A stretch of DNA of 64,000 nt from Bacillota bacterium (GTDB lineage Bacteria; Bacillota; UBA4882; UBA8346), in assembly GCA_023392595.1 (NCBI GenBank), contig JAEVYU010000073.1, positions 62,001-126,000 on the forward strand. The letters run 5' to 3'. Positions 16,344 to 25,460 of this stretch are shown here, piece after piece. Below the pieces are notes generated by a model, which saw nothing but the letters and a program-made list of their open reading frames with translations, searched no databases and was not told the origin of the DNA. The position numbers and the translations under genes were made by a program. Position 1 is the first letter of the stretch; the number at the start of each line of letters is the position of its first letter.

Positions 16344-17544
16344 ATCTTCCCGAAAAGCTGTAGCACCTTTTCACATTGGCATTGATCAAAGATTCAAGGG
16401 TATGAGCCGGATCTTTCACTTTACTGAGGAAAATCATGGCCGCGATAATATAGGGCTTGTAACCGGCTTGTTTATATAAAGGAGCCCGGTAACGATCGAA
16501 AACCGAGGCCGCCACTTCACCCTGTTTGCAGCTAACGCCGCTGATATCCGCCGGTAAACAATGCAGGTATAAAGCCTTGCCATCTTTGGTTTTCTTCATC
16601 ATCTCTTCTGTACATTCCCAGTCTTGATGTTTGGCATTTTCCTTGAGCAATTCGGCTTCCAAGGCCTTAATCCCGGCAAAGTCGTTTTCGCCGTAAAGAT
16701 TGGTTCGTCTTTCCATGGCTGAGAAAGATGCCCAGCTTTTGGGATAGACAATATCCGCATTTTGGAAAGCTTCCGCCATGGAGTGGGTTTTAGTAAATTT
16801 ACCGCCGCTGGTTGCGGCATTTTTCTTGGCAATCTCCTCAACATCACCCATCAGATCATACCCTTCCGGATAAGCCAAAGCCACTTCCATCCCCATCCGG
16901 GTCATTAATCCAATAACACCCTGGGGTACCGAAAGGGGCTTGCCGTAACTGGGCGAATAGGCCCAACTCATCGCGATTTTCTTTCCTTTTAACCGTTCAG
17001 AGCCGCCGAAATGGTGGATTAAATGGGCCAGATCCGCCATGCATTGGGTGGGATGATCAATATCGCACTGTAAATTGACTAATGTGGGTCTTTGTTCCAA
17101 TACTCCTTCATCGAAACCTTCTTGAACAGCTGCGGACACACTCCGCATATAGGCATTTCCCTTACCGATATACATATCGTCACGGATACCAATGACGTCG
17201 GCCATAAACGAAATCATATTGGCAGTCTCGCGGACGGTCTCACCATGAGCAATTTGGGATTTGCCCTCATCCAGATCCTGTACTGTAAGTCCAAGCAAAT
17301 TGCAGGCACTGGCAAAACTGAAACGGGTTCTGGTGGAATTGTCCCGGAACACCGAAACCGCCAGGCCGCTGTCGAAGATTCGCGCCGAAATATTGTTCTC
17401 TCTCATTTGCCGTAAAATATCGGCCACCGTAAATACCGCCTGGAGTTCATCATCATTCTTTTCCCAGGTCAATAAAAAATCGCGATTCACCATATTGGAA
17501 AATTTGAGTTGGGTGAGTTTTTGAATCAAGTTTTCAGCTATCAT
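16342..17544 (-). CDS. ygeW: YgeW family carbamoyltransferase
   Basis: A 400-residue protein of the aspartate/ornithine carbamoyltransferase superfamily, in the knotted YgeW branch. STRTRF at residues 70-75 binds carbamoyl phosphate, HPTQ lies at 164-167, and HCLP lies near 334. In purine clusters it is thought to phosphorolyse a carbamoylated (ureido) intermediate to carbamoyl phosphate, which carbamate kinase converts to ATP. The ATG follows AAGGAG, and a strong promoter with a palindromic operator lies 33-66 bp upstream. It is the first gene of the operon running to ygfK. The 133-bp repeat begins at its stop codon. Confidence 0.92.
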   Translation of the reverse strand: MIAENLIQKLTQLKFSNMVNRDFLLTWEKNDDELQAVFTVADILRQMRENNISARIFDSGLAVSVFRDNSTRTRFSFASACNLLGLTVQDLDEGKSQIAHGETVRETANMISFMADVIGIRDDMYIGKGNAYMRSVSAAVQEGFDEGVLEQRPTLVNLQCDIDHPTQCMADLAHLIHHFGGSERLKGKKIAMSWAYSPSYGKPLSVPQGVIGLMTRMGMEVALAYPEGYDLMGDVEEIAKKNAATSGGKFTKTHSMAEAFQNADIVYPKSWASFSAMERRTNLYGENDFAGIKALEAELLKENAKHQDWECTEEMMKKTKDGKALYLHCLPADISGVSCKQGEVAASVFDRYRAPLYKQAGYKPYIIAAMIFLSKVKDPAHTLESLINANVKRCYSFSGR

Positions 17545-17576
17545 CGTTTACGCTCCTTTGAGTGTTAATTTTCGTA

Positions 17577-17605
17577 ATATTAAGCAATTTAGATTGACTA
17601 GTCAA
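17577..17605 (-). promoter_or_regulatory. ygeW operon promoter
   Basis: Minus strand TTGACT (17600-17605), exactly 17 bp, then TAATAT (17577-17582). The -35 box is inside the palindrome at 17589-17610. No comparable promoter is obvious in the short gaps of the downstream operon. Confidence 0.75.
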
Positions 17606-17610
17606 TCTAA
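17589..17610. promoter_or_regulatory. 22-bp perfect palindrome, probable TetR operator
   Basis: TTAGATTGACT is followed directly by its exact reverse complement. It covers the -35 box of the ygeW promoter and part of the spacer, the usual position for steric repression. The TetR gene is the second gene of the same operon. Confidence 0.75.
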
Positions 17611-17760
17611 TTTTATGAAGAAGAAGATCCCACCTTTGACCCATGAAACCGCCCCGGTAATCGTTGTTTGTTTGTAATTACATTTTAATCCAAACAGGGA
17701 CGGTCATGTTAATAAGATTATGATGATAATCCGGAATTTACCACACCCATACGATAGGTA

Positions 17761-18330
17761 TCACTCAAAAACAATCCGTTCCGGACTGATTGATTTCAAA
17801 ATCGCCAGGGAGTCGACGCGAATACCCTGTTCCCTTAATAATTGACCGCCTTGCTGAAACCCTTTTTCAATGGCAATGCCGACGCCTACCAACTCTGCAT
17901 GGGCTTGTTCAATGATTTCCTTTAAACCGAAAACCGCTTTCCCATTGGCTAGAAAATCGTCAATAATCAGAACTTTATCGCTGGGTTGCAAATAACGTTT
18001 GGAAACCCGGACCCGGTAATACCGGTCCTTGGTATAGGAATAAACTTGTGTTTCGTAGGTATTGTCATCAAGATTTTTGGAGTCGGTTTTCTTGGCGAAA
18101 ATAACCGGTACGTGGAGATGAATTCCTGTAAAGCAGGCTATGGCGATCCCGGAAGCTTCAATGGTCAATATCTTGGTAATCCCGGCACTTTGATATCTCC
18201 CGGCAAATTCTTTGCCAATCTCATCCAAAAGCGCTACATCGATTTGGTGATTCAAGAAGCTATCCACTTTTAAAATATCTTCCCGATCAACTCTACCTTC
18301 ACTCAATATTTTCTCTTTTAAAAGCTTCAT
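17761..18330 (-). CDS. xpt: Xanthine phosphoribosyltransferase
   Basis: A 189-residue type I phosphoribosyltransferase of the Xpt group. The PRPP loop VLIIDDFLANG spans residues 120-130, and the length and N-terminal MKLLKEKI match Bacillus Xpt. It makes XMP from xanthine and PRPP, so it offers a salvage branch from the same pool the catabolic enzymes use. It lies between ygeW and hyuA. I see no guanine riboswitch in the 49-bp gap before it, unlike Bacillus xpt. Confidence 0.93.
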   Translation of the reverse strand: MKLLKEKILSEGRVDREDILKVDSFLNHQIDVALLDEIGKEFAGRYQSAGITKILTIEASGIAIACFTGIHLHVPVIFAKKTDSKNLDDNTYETQVYSYTKDRYYRVRVSKRYLQPSDKVLIIDDFLANGKAVFGLKEIIEQAHAELVGVGIAIEKGFQQGGQLLREQGIRVDSLAILKSISPERIVFE

Positions 18331-18379
18331 GATGACCTACCCTTCATTGTTATATTCCATAGACCTCTTCGAATATATC

Positions 18380-19750
18380 TTACATTTTTGTTTTGAAACT
18401 ACGGCATTTCACAAACTTACCCCAACCCGGCTCCCCGACGAACTGGCCTTCATTGTAAACCAGTTTTCCCCGCGAGAAGGTCAAGACCGGATAACCGGAA
18501 AGTTCCGTTCCTTCCCAAATGGTGTAATCAACATTGGAATGCATATTATGCTTTGAAACTACGAATTTCCGGGCCGGATCGAAAATTACAATATCGGCGT
18601 CGCCGCCGATTGCAATATTGCCTTTTTCCGGCGCGCAGCCGAAAATTTTGGCTACATTGGCGGCGCAGACTTCTACGGCTTTATTAAAAGAGATTTTGCC
18701 TTTGTTGGCCGCGCTCAACATATAGGGGTAAAGGTTTTCCGTGCCCATACAACCGTTGGGAATCTTGGTAAAATCATCCTTTCCCCAATCTTTTTCCCGG
18801 GTTGGAAACGGGCAATGATCGGTTGCCACGGTAAGGATATCGCCGCGGCGGATTCCGTCCCACAGCGCGTCCTGGCTCTCCTGGCCCTTCATCGGAGGGG
18901 AACATACAAAATACCGTCCGTCTTCCCGGCGGTAAACCTCATGGGTAAAATTCAAATAGTGGGGGCAGGTTTCTGCATAAATCGAATATCCTTCATTCCT
19001 TGCTTTGGTAACCTCATCCATTCCTTCCTTACAAGCCAGATGGACGATATATAAACGGGCGTTGAATGTTTTCGCCAAATGAATGGCGCGTTTGACCGCT
19101 TCGGCTTCAACAAACTCCGGCCGACTTTCATAATGGTACCAGGCGGAAGTCTTCCCTTCCGCCAAAAGGCGCTGGGTGCGTCTTTCAATCAAAGCCGGAT
19201 TTTCAGCGTGAACCGCGATTAAAGTCCCGCTCTCCCTTGACTTTTCCAATGCATCCGCCAGGGCTCCATCATCGACCATCAAATGTTTATAGGCCATATA
19301 CAACTTAAAACTGGATACACCATAAGTTGCTGATTTTTCAAATTCACCAAGAACTTCGGGGGTTAAATCGGTAATTTGGGTGTGCAATCCAAAATCAATG
19401 CAGGCTTGAGGTTTAAATATCTTCACCATATTGTCGGCGGCTTCCACCAGTCCCTGACCCTTGCCCTGCAATGCGAAGTCAAACACAGTGGTGACCCCGC
19501 CACAAGCCGCTGCCCGGGTACCGGTCTCATAAGTATCAGCGGATACGGTATTACCGACCGGAAGTTGCAAGTGGACATGGGCATCAATGGCTCCCGGCAA
19601 AACATATTTTCCTAAAGCGTCCACCGTTTGCGCATCTCCAAACTCCAAACCTTGTCCGATCATGACGATTTTGCCGCCAAGAATTGCCAAATCCGCCAAA
19701 TAAGTTTCGGATGCAGTTATAATCGTACCGTTTTTAATAACCAAATCCAT
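18380..19750 (-). CDS. hyuA: Dihydropyrimidinase/D-hydantoinase
   Basis: A zinc amidohydrolase of the hydantoinase group. Counting from the chosen start, H58 and H60 (DAHVH), carboxylated K149 (SSFKLY), H181, H237 and D311 (ATDHCPF) make a full binuclear site. It opens cyclic ureides such as hydantoins, dihydropyrimidines or ring-opened purine products. The frame extends to 19768, but the ATG at 19750 has GTGGAGG seven bases upstream and begins MDLVIKNG as in the family, so I use that start (456 residues). It lies just upstream of xpt and belongs to the purine island. Confidence 0.92.
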   Translation of the reverse strand: MDLVIKNGTIITASETYLADLAILGGKIVMIGQGLEFGDAQTVDALGKYVLPGAIDAHVHLQLPVGNTVSADTYETGTRAAACGGVTTVFDFALQGKGQGLVEAADNMVKIFKPQACIDFGLHTQITDLTPEVLGEFEKSATYGVSSFKLYMAYKHLMVDDGALADALEKSRESGTLIAVHAENPALIERRTQRLLAEGKTSAWYHYESRPEFVEAEAVKRAIHLAKTFNARLYIVHLACKEGMDEVTKARNEGYSIYAETCPHYLNFTHEVYRREDGRYFVCSPPMKGQESQDALWDGIRRGDILTVATDHCPFPTREKDWGKDDFTKIPNGCMGTENLYPYMLSAANKGKISFNKAVEVCAANVAKIFGCAPEKGNIAIGGDADIVIFDPARKFVVSKHNMHSNVDYTIWEGTELSGYPVLTFSRGKLVYNEGQFVGEPGWGKFVKCRSFKTKM

Positions 19751-19768
19751 TATGAAAGCCTCCACCAT

Positions 19769-20213
19769 GAATTTGCTATAAGTTCAGATAAGTTATAAAA
19801 CCCCAGGGGGCTATCCAGACCTAACCCTTGCCCTTCCCCTTGTGAAGTAAAACAAGTTGTTGATTCAAGTGGAAGGGTAACCCTCGCCGATGTCCCCTAA
19901 ATTCTTTAGACCCCAAAGGCAGCACGCACTTTGTGCGTGGGGTTACTCTCCCACTGAACTTACCTCCTCGTATCGCATCATAGGGGGAGAGCTCGCCTTC
20001 GTCACGAAGGCGCAGAGAGAGGTCTCACCAATATTCTCACTTCAACGGGCATTCAAAAACTTATTTCAACCTATATATCTAGAAAATACAGCTTCGAAGC
20101 CTAAAAGATCAATTCTCCCGTCAAGGCGTCGGCACTATAAGTGACGCAGAGGCAAAGAAAAGACGAAAAACATTGTCGATTGCCCCGGCATGCCGGGTGA
20201 GGGATTCCTTGGA
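19769..20213. other. 445-bp gap rich in inverted repeats
   Basis: No gene is visible between hyuA and the next amidohydrolase. The stretch holds an imperfect inverted repeat around CCCTTCC..GGAAGGG (19836-19889), hairpins CACGCAC/GTGCGTG (about 19925) and CGCCTTCGT/ACGAAGGCG (about 19993), and CCCGGCATGCCGGG near 20185. None has a terminator-like T run. It splits the island into two blocks and may be a site of past insertion. Confidence 0.55.
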
Positions 20214-21551
20214 TTATTTAATGCCGGCCCGATCATAAACCCGCCCGATAAGCCGGTTGGCGTTTCGAATCACTTCTTCTTCATCGATCGTAGTCAACCG
20301 ACCGTTTTCAAAAACGATTCTGCCGTCAACCATCGTTAACGTCACATCGGAACTATGAGCTTCATAAACGAGCCGGGCATATATATTGGAGCCGGTTATG
20401 GGTGTACAATGAAGCTTGTGCAAGTCAACCATAACCAAATCAGCTTTTTTCCCGGGTTCCAGGGTCCCAATCTCTTCCGAAAGGCCCATCACAGCCGCTC
20501 CGTTTACAGTAGCCATTTCAAATACCCGCTCGGCAGGCATGGACGTTGGACCATGAAGGGGTTTCTGAATCAGGGCCGCCGTCCGCATTTCAACAAAGGG
20601 GTCCAGATTATTGTTACAAGGCGCCCCGTCGGCACCAATACCGACTCTAATGCCCCGCTTGATCATTTCAGGTATTTTGGCAATCCCCGAGGCCAGTTTC
20701 AAATTGCTCGATGGACAGTGCACCACCTTGATTTGCTTCTTTTGAATGATCTCCATTTCCGGCTCGTTCAGCCAAATGCAATGGGCTAAAATCAGGTCTT
20801 CGCCTGCCAATCCCAAATGGTCAAAATACAACACATTCCGGAACCGGCGTTCACTTTCAACCAAGGCGATCTCCCCTTGGTTTTCAGAAGCATGGGTATG
20901 GATCTTTACCTTATATTTTTGGGCCAGCTTCCCAACTTCCTTCAGAAGGTCTTCGCTGCAAGAAACCGCAAAGCGCGGAGTAAAGGCATACATCAACCTG
21001 CCGCCGGACGCGCCGTGCCATTTTTCAAGTAAATCAACGCTCTCCTGAAGTGAAGCTTCGGGATTCTCCAACAATGTATCGGGAACTCCCTCGCCCCAAT
21101 CCATCATGCATTTCCCGCTAATCGCCCGGATTCCGCTCTGGATAATCGCCTCAAAAGCGGATTCGGTATGATGAACCGTTTCCATATCAATAATCGAAGT
21201 GGTCCCGCCGCGGAAAAGCTCTCCAATACCGAGCAGAGCCGAATGATAAACCGACTCGGGATCATGAGCCCCTTCAAGCGGCCAAATCCTCATCCGTAGC
21301 CAGTCCAGCAATTCCAAATCATCCGCCTGACCCCGGAAAAGGCTCTGACAAAGATGAATATGGGTCTGAATCAATCCCGGAATGACCACTTGTCCCTTGG
21401 CGTCAATGACTTTGTCGGCCCCTTTCGCTTTCTCCGGCTCAGCCCCGATGGAAACGATTCGGTCATTTTCAATATAAATATTACCATTTACCACATCCCG
21501 GTTGGAATTCATGGTAACAATATTCGCATTCTGAATTGAAACGGTTGCCAT
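20214..21551 (-). CDS. Amidohydrolase, probable purine/deoxyadenosine-type deaminase
   Basis: A 445-residue member of the chlorohydrolase/S-adenosylhomocysteine deaminase group. H64 and H66 (QTHIH), HTHASE near residue 218, and GADGAPCNNN carry the metal and substrate residues. The closest named functions are 5'-deoxyadenosine or methylthioadenosine/SAH deaminase; guanine deaminase is possible from the same superfamily. Its place next to adenine deaminase in the purine island suggests it feeds deaminated purines into the pathway. It is related to, but clearly distinct from, SsnA. The ATG follows GAGAGGAAG. Confidence 0.82.
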   Translation of the reverse strand: MATVSIQNANIVTMNSNRDVVNGNIYIENDRIVSIGAEPEKAKGADKVIDAKGQVVIPGLIQTHIHLCQSLFRGQADDLELLDWLRMRIWPLEGAHDPESVYHSALLGIGELFRGGTTSIIDMETVHHTESAFEAIIQSGIRAISGKCMMDWGEGVPDTLLENPEASLQESVDLLEKWHGASGGRLMYAFTPRFAVSCSEDLLKEVGKLAQKYKVKIHTHASENQGEIALVESERRFRNVLYFDHLGLAGEDLILAHCIWLNEPEMEIIQKKQIKVVHCPSSNLKLASGIAKIPEMIKRGIRVGIGADGAPCNNNLDPFVEMRTAALIQKPLHGPTSMPAERVFEMATVNGAAVMGLSEEIGTLEPGKKADLVMVDLHKLHCTPITGSNIYARLVYEAHSSDVTLTMVDGRIVFENGRLTTIDEEEVIRNANRLIGRVYDRAGIK

Positions 21552-21614
21552 AGACTTCCTCTCACCCCAAGCGATGAATTAAAAGCAAAAATTCCCTTAC
21601 TTAAAAAAGCCTAA

Positions 21615-23363
21615 TTATTGTAAGGGGATCAGGGTCTGCGTATTCACATCCACCAAACCATGGTCCGTTAACCGCACATTGGGTATAACCGGTAATGCGA
21701 AGGTAACCAGTAAAAGAAGAGCCGGAAAGTTTCCGGTCATCCCGAACTTTTTAATGGTCTGTTTCAGTTTTCCGGTTTGCACCGCTACCTCTTCAGCGGA
21801 CTTATCCGAAAGCAAACCGGCTATTGGAAGTTCCAATAAAGCTTCCACATGACCATCCGCGGTACAAACATATCCGCCGCCTGTCTTACTGAGAACATCA
21901 ACCGCTTTCAGCATATCCGGGATGTTCTTTCCAAGAACCATCAGATTATGACAATCATGGGCTACCGTACTGGCTATGGCGCCATAGGTGAGTCCAAGAC
22001 CCTTCACGAAACAAACCCCATGGTTGCCGTTGACACCGTGGCGTTCAAAAACGGCCAGCATGGCCAAGTCATCTCTTCCGGATATATCTATAAAGCCATC
22101 CTTCACGGGCAATTCGATATATTCTAATTCCGTGATGATCGGCATTTGCGGATTAAAGGCGATAATGGGAACCTTCACCTTGGATCCGGAAGCGGAAATT
22201 TTAAAATCCTCCGCAGTGGGCTTTGACTTTAGGATTAAAGTATTCCTCTTTTCAAGGGGGAATTCCTGCATGGGAAAATCCCTCACTAATTTTCCACTCC
22301 GGGCCACCAGTTCTCCTTTTACAAAAACTTCATCGACGGAAAAGTCATCCATGCTCTTCAACAGGATGATGTTAGCCAGGTTCCCGGGTTTTAAAAGACC
22401 GAGTTCCGGTAAATCGATTAGCTTTGCCGCATTATAGGTGGCCATCTTAATGGCTTCCAGCGGTGGGATTCCTTCGGCGATCGCTCTTCTGACAACATGG
22501 TCCAGATGACCATCCTTCAACAAGTCCTCAGGTTCCCGGTCATCGGTGCAAAGGGTGGCATTAGGCGGGTACTGGCATTCCTTCAAAACCGGAGCAATCG
22601 CCTTGATATTTTGGGCAATTGAACTTTCCCGGCATTCCAGTGTCATTCCGGCCCGCAGCTTATACCGGGCCTCATCACTGAAATTGGTCTCGTGACAGGA
22701 GCCGACACCGGAAGCGAGATAAGCCGACAACTCCCTGCCGGTCAAATTGGGGGCGTGCCCCTGTAAAAAGCGGGTGTATTTTTGTGCCGTTTCCAGAATT
22801 GCCATCATCCGCTCGCTTTGATGAATCACTCCCGGGAAATCCATCACTTCCCCAAGGCCGATGACTCTTTCCATCGCCATGATCCGGGCGATCTCTTCCC
22901 GTCCGAAAGCGGCCCCCGCCGTTTCCAGACCAATCACCGAAGGTACACAGGAAGGAGCAAGGACATAAACCATTAACGGGATGTCCCGGCTGGCATCGAT
23001 AATATATTGAACGCCCTCAATACCGAGGACGTTGGCAATTTCATGAGGATCACAAGCAATCGTGGTCGTACCGTGAACCAAAATGGCTTTGGCCATATTG
23101 GCCGGAGTCATCATGCTGCTTTCAATATGCACATGGGTATCGATAAGTCCCGGAGCCGCATATCGTCCCCCTCCATCATACCGTTCCTTGCCTTCAAGAG
23201 GTTTTTCTCCGGGTTGATTGATGTGACTGATCCGGCCATCGATGATTCCGATTTCGGAATCGTAAATTTCCTTGGTCAGCAAATTGATGAACTTTATGTT
23301 GTAAATCACCCGATCAAAAGGGATCTCTCCGGTTGCAGCCGCAATGACTCTGCTTTTTTCCAT
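21615..23363 (-). CDS. ade: Adenine deaminase
   Basis: A 582-residue protein with the AdeC layout: an amidohydrolase domain (H77 and H79 in DTHVHIESS, CDPHEIAN near 104) and a C-terminal adenine deaminase domain with HDCHN near residue 465. It converts adenine to hypoxanthine, giving the substrate for the molybdenum hydroxylase. It lies between the nucleoside permease genes and the second amidohydrolase, all in one direction with short gaps, so it is probably co-transcribed with the transporter. Confidence 0.94.
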   Translation of the reverse strand: MEKSRVIAAATGEIPFDRVIYNIKFINLLTKEIYDSEIGIIDGRISHINQPGEKPLEGKERYDGGGRYAAPGLIDTHVHIESSMMTPANMAKAILVHGTTTIACDPHEIANVLGIEGVQYIIDASRDIPLMVYVLAPSCVPSVIGLETAGAAFGREEIARIMAMERVIGLGEVMDFPGVIHQSERMMAILETAQKYTRFLQGHAPNLTGRELSAYLASGVGSCHETNFSDEARYKLRAGMTLECRESSIAQNIKAIAPVLKECQYPPNATLCTDDREPEDLLKDGHLDHVVRRAIAEGIPPLEAIKMATYNAAKLIDLPELGLLKPGNLANIILLKSMDDFSVDEVFVKGELVARSGKLVRDFPMQEFPLEKRNTLILKSKPTAEDFKISASGSKVKVPIIAFNPQMPIITELEYIELPVKDGFIDISGRDDLAMLAVFERHGVNGNHGVCFVKGLGLTYGAIASTVAHDCHNLMVLGKNIPDMLKAVDVLSKTGGGYVCTADGHVEALLELPIAGLLSDKSAEEVAVQTGKLKQTIKKFGMTGNFPALLLLVTFALPVIPNVRLTDHGLVDVNTQTLIPLQ

Positions 23364-23386
23364 ATCAAAGTCCTACCTTTGCTATT

Positions 23387-24319
23387 TTATCGTTCCTCTC
23401 TGGAGTACGGATTTCCTAAAGCATCCGGAGTCGCCACCCTCCGGTTTTTGGTTTCGCGGGTCATTACGATGAGTACAAAGAAAGTAAAAAGATAGGGCAA
23501 CATTTTTAGGAAATAGGACGGAACAGTGACTCCAAATGACTGCATTTGGAAACCCAGGGCATCGATGATGCCGAAAAGATAGGCCCCCAAAAGAGCCCGG
23601 AGCGGATTCCACATGGCGAAAATAACCAGGGATATTGCAATCCATCCTTTTCCGGCCGTCATGTTCTCCAGCCACGAAGGCGCATACGCCAAAGAGAGAT
23701 AAGCCCCGGCGGCGCCGGCCATCATTCCGCCTAAAATGACCGCAATATAACGCACTTTAAAAACATTAATTCCAGCCGCATCGACCGCTCCGGGATTCTC
23801 TCCCACAGCCCTCAAGATCAGGCCGGTTTTCGTTTTGTACAATACAAACCAGATCACGGCTACCAATATAAAGCTAAGATAAACCAATAAATCATGAGAA
23901 AACAATATCGGTCCAATCCAGGGAATCTCACTAAGCCCCGGTATGGGAACCGTCTTAAAGGTGGCCGGAGCCGGCAGGCCGATTAAAGGTTTCCCCAAAT
24001 AGGCGCTGAGTCCGGTGCCGAAAATCGTTAAAGCAAGGCCGCTTACCACCTGGTTGGCCCGTAAAGAAATGGTTAAAAAAGCATGAATGATGGCGACGAT
24101 TCCGCCGGCTATCATTGCCGCCAGAATCCCGGCCCATTGGTTATGGGTATAAACATCGACGGCAAATCCGGTTACCGCTCCCATCAACATCATGCCCTCC
24201 ACACCAAGGTTCATCACGCCGGCTTTTTCCGATATCAATTCTCCCAAAGCCGCAAATAAAAGCGGTGTGCCCGAAATAATTCCGGTAACCAAAACTGCCA
24301 TGATAATCGAGTGTTCCAT
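23387..24319 (-). CDS. nupQ: Nucleoside ABC transporter permease (NupQ/YufQ type)
   Basis: A 310-residue inner-membrane permease of the BPD_transp_2 family with about eight to ten helices. Conserved stretches include NLGVEGMMLMGA near residue 37 and the cytoplasmic VGENPGAVDAAGI loop near 192, which resembles the loop that couples to the ATPase. It is the second permease of a four-gene transporter (binding protein, ATPase, two permeases). The gene order and families match purine nucleoside importers (NupNOPQ, PnrABCDE). Confidence 0.9.
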   Translation of the reverse strand: MEHSIIMAVLVTGIISGTPLLFAALGELISEKAGVMNLGVEGMMLMGAVTGFAVDVYTHNQWAGILAAMIAGGIVAIIHAFLTISLRANQVVSGLALTIFGTGLSAYLGKPLIGLPAPATFKTVPIPGLSEIPWIGPILFSHDLLVYLSFILVAVIWFVLYKTKTGLILRAVGENPGAVDAAGINVFKVRYIAVILGGMMAGAAGAYLSLAYAPSWLENMTAGKGWIAISLVIFAMWNPLRALLGAYLFGIIDALGFQMQSFGVTVPSYFLKMLPYLFTFFVLIVMTRETKNRRVATPDALGNPYSREER

Positions 24320-24395
24320 GGAACAACAGTCCTTTCATCCCTTTTGCAAAGGAACTATCCGTCTTAATCTTATTCTCAATTCCATCGAAAAAATC

Positions 24396-25460
24396 TCACC
24401 GTTTTTTCAGGCGATATTGACCCAAAATTTCCCCGCCGAGCACAAAGAAAAGAATGGCTCCTTGTAACATGGATACCGTGGCGGCCGGAAAACCCGAGGT
24501 TTGAATGCTGAAACCGCCTACCAGCAGCCCGCCGAGGAGGAAGGAAACCACGATGATCGCCCAGGGATTTAGCCGTCCGAGCCAGGCCACAATAATCGCC
24601 GTATAGCCGTAGCCCGGTGAGATTCCTTGCTGCAGCCGCTGAGTTATTCCGGAGACTTCCGTCATACCGGCTATTCCGGCGACTCCTCCGCTGATAAACA
24701 TCACCAGCAAAATATTCTTCGCAAAATTCATTCCCGCATAACCGGCCGCCTTGGGACTTTCACCACAAACCCTGATTTCATAACCCCATTTGGTATATTT
24801 TAAAACGAAATAAAAAATTGCCGCAATGGCCAGACCCACAAAAAGCCCCCAATGGATCCGGGTATGCCCGAAAGCGGGCAACGTGGCCCCGGCGGAAAAG
24901 GGCGTTGAATAGGGAAAATTGAAACCGTGGGGATCCCGCCAGGGACCGAAAACCAGGAAATCCACCCACAGGATGGCTACGTAGTTCAGAAGCAAAGTAC
25001 TGATGGTTTCATTCACCTTAAAATAGGCCCGGGGAATCGCCGGAACCAAGCCCCAGATTCCTCCCATCACAAACCCGGCAATCAACATGGCCGGTAATAA
25101 AAAATAGGCCGGCCAATTGGGAAACGTTAAAGCAATACCACTAGCGGCGAAGGCCCCCATAAAAAACTGGCCCTCAGCCCCGATATTCCAAAGTTTCATC
25201 CGGAAAGCCAGCGAGACCGCCAAACCGGTTATCATCAAAGGAATTGCCTTGACCACGGTTTCCGAAAGTCCGTAGGCCGAACCAAAGGCGCCATGGAACA
25301 TCAAGAGGTATATGGTAAAAGGATTTCTGCCGGTCAAGGAGAAGAAAATTCCGGCGAAAATCAGACCCATAAGCAAGGATATAATGGGAACTCCAAAGAT
25401 TGCGGCCTTGGAGGTTTCATTCGTCTTTTCAAAATACCAATTTTTAAGAATGTTACGCAT
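24396..25460 (-). CDS. nupP: Nucleoside ABC transporter permease (NupP/YufP type)
   Basis: A 354-residue BPD_transp_2 permease with hydrophobic helices through most of its length and the coupling-loop sequence CGESPKAAGYAGM near 230. Its start overlaps the end of the ATPase gene by 8 bases, with GGAG ahead of the ATG. It pairs with the next permease to form the channel. Family and position both point to uptake of purine nucleosides or bases. Confidence 0.9.
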   Translation of the reverse strand: MRNILKNWYFEKTNETSKAAIFGVPIISLLMGLIFAGIFFSLTGRNPFTIYLLMFHGAFGSAYGLSETVVKAIPLMITGLAVSLAFRMKLWNIGAEGQFFMGAFAASGIALTFPNWPAYFLLPAMLIAGFVMGGIWGLVPAIPRAYFKVNETISTLLLNYVAILWVDFLVFGPWRDPHGFNFPYSTPFSAGATLPAFGHTRIHWGLFVGLAIAAIFYFVLKYTKWGYEIRVCGESPKAAGYAGMNFAKNILLVMFISGGVAGIAGMTEVSGITQRLQQGISPGYGYTAIIVAWLGRLNPWAIIVVSFLLGGLLVGGFSIQTSGFPAATVSMLQGAILFFVLGGEILGQYRLKKR

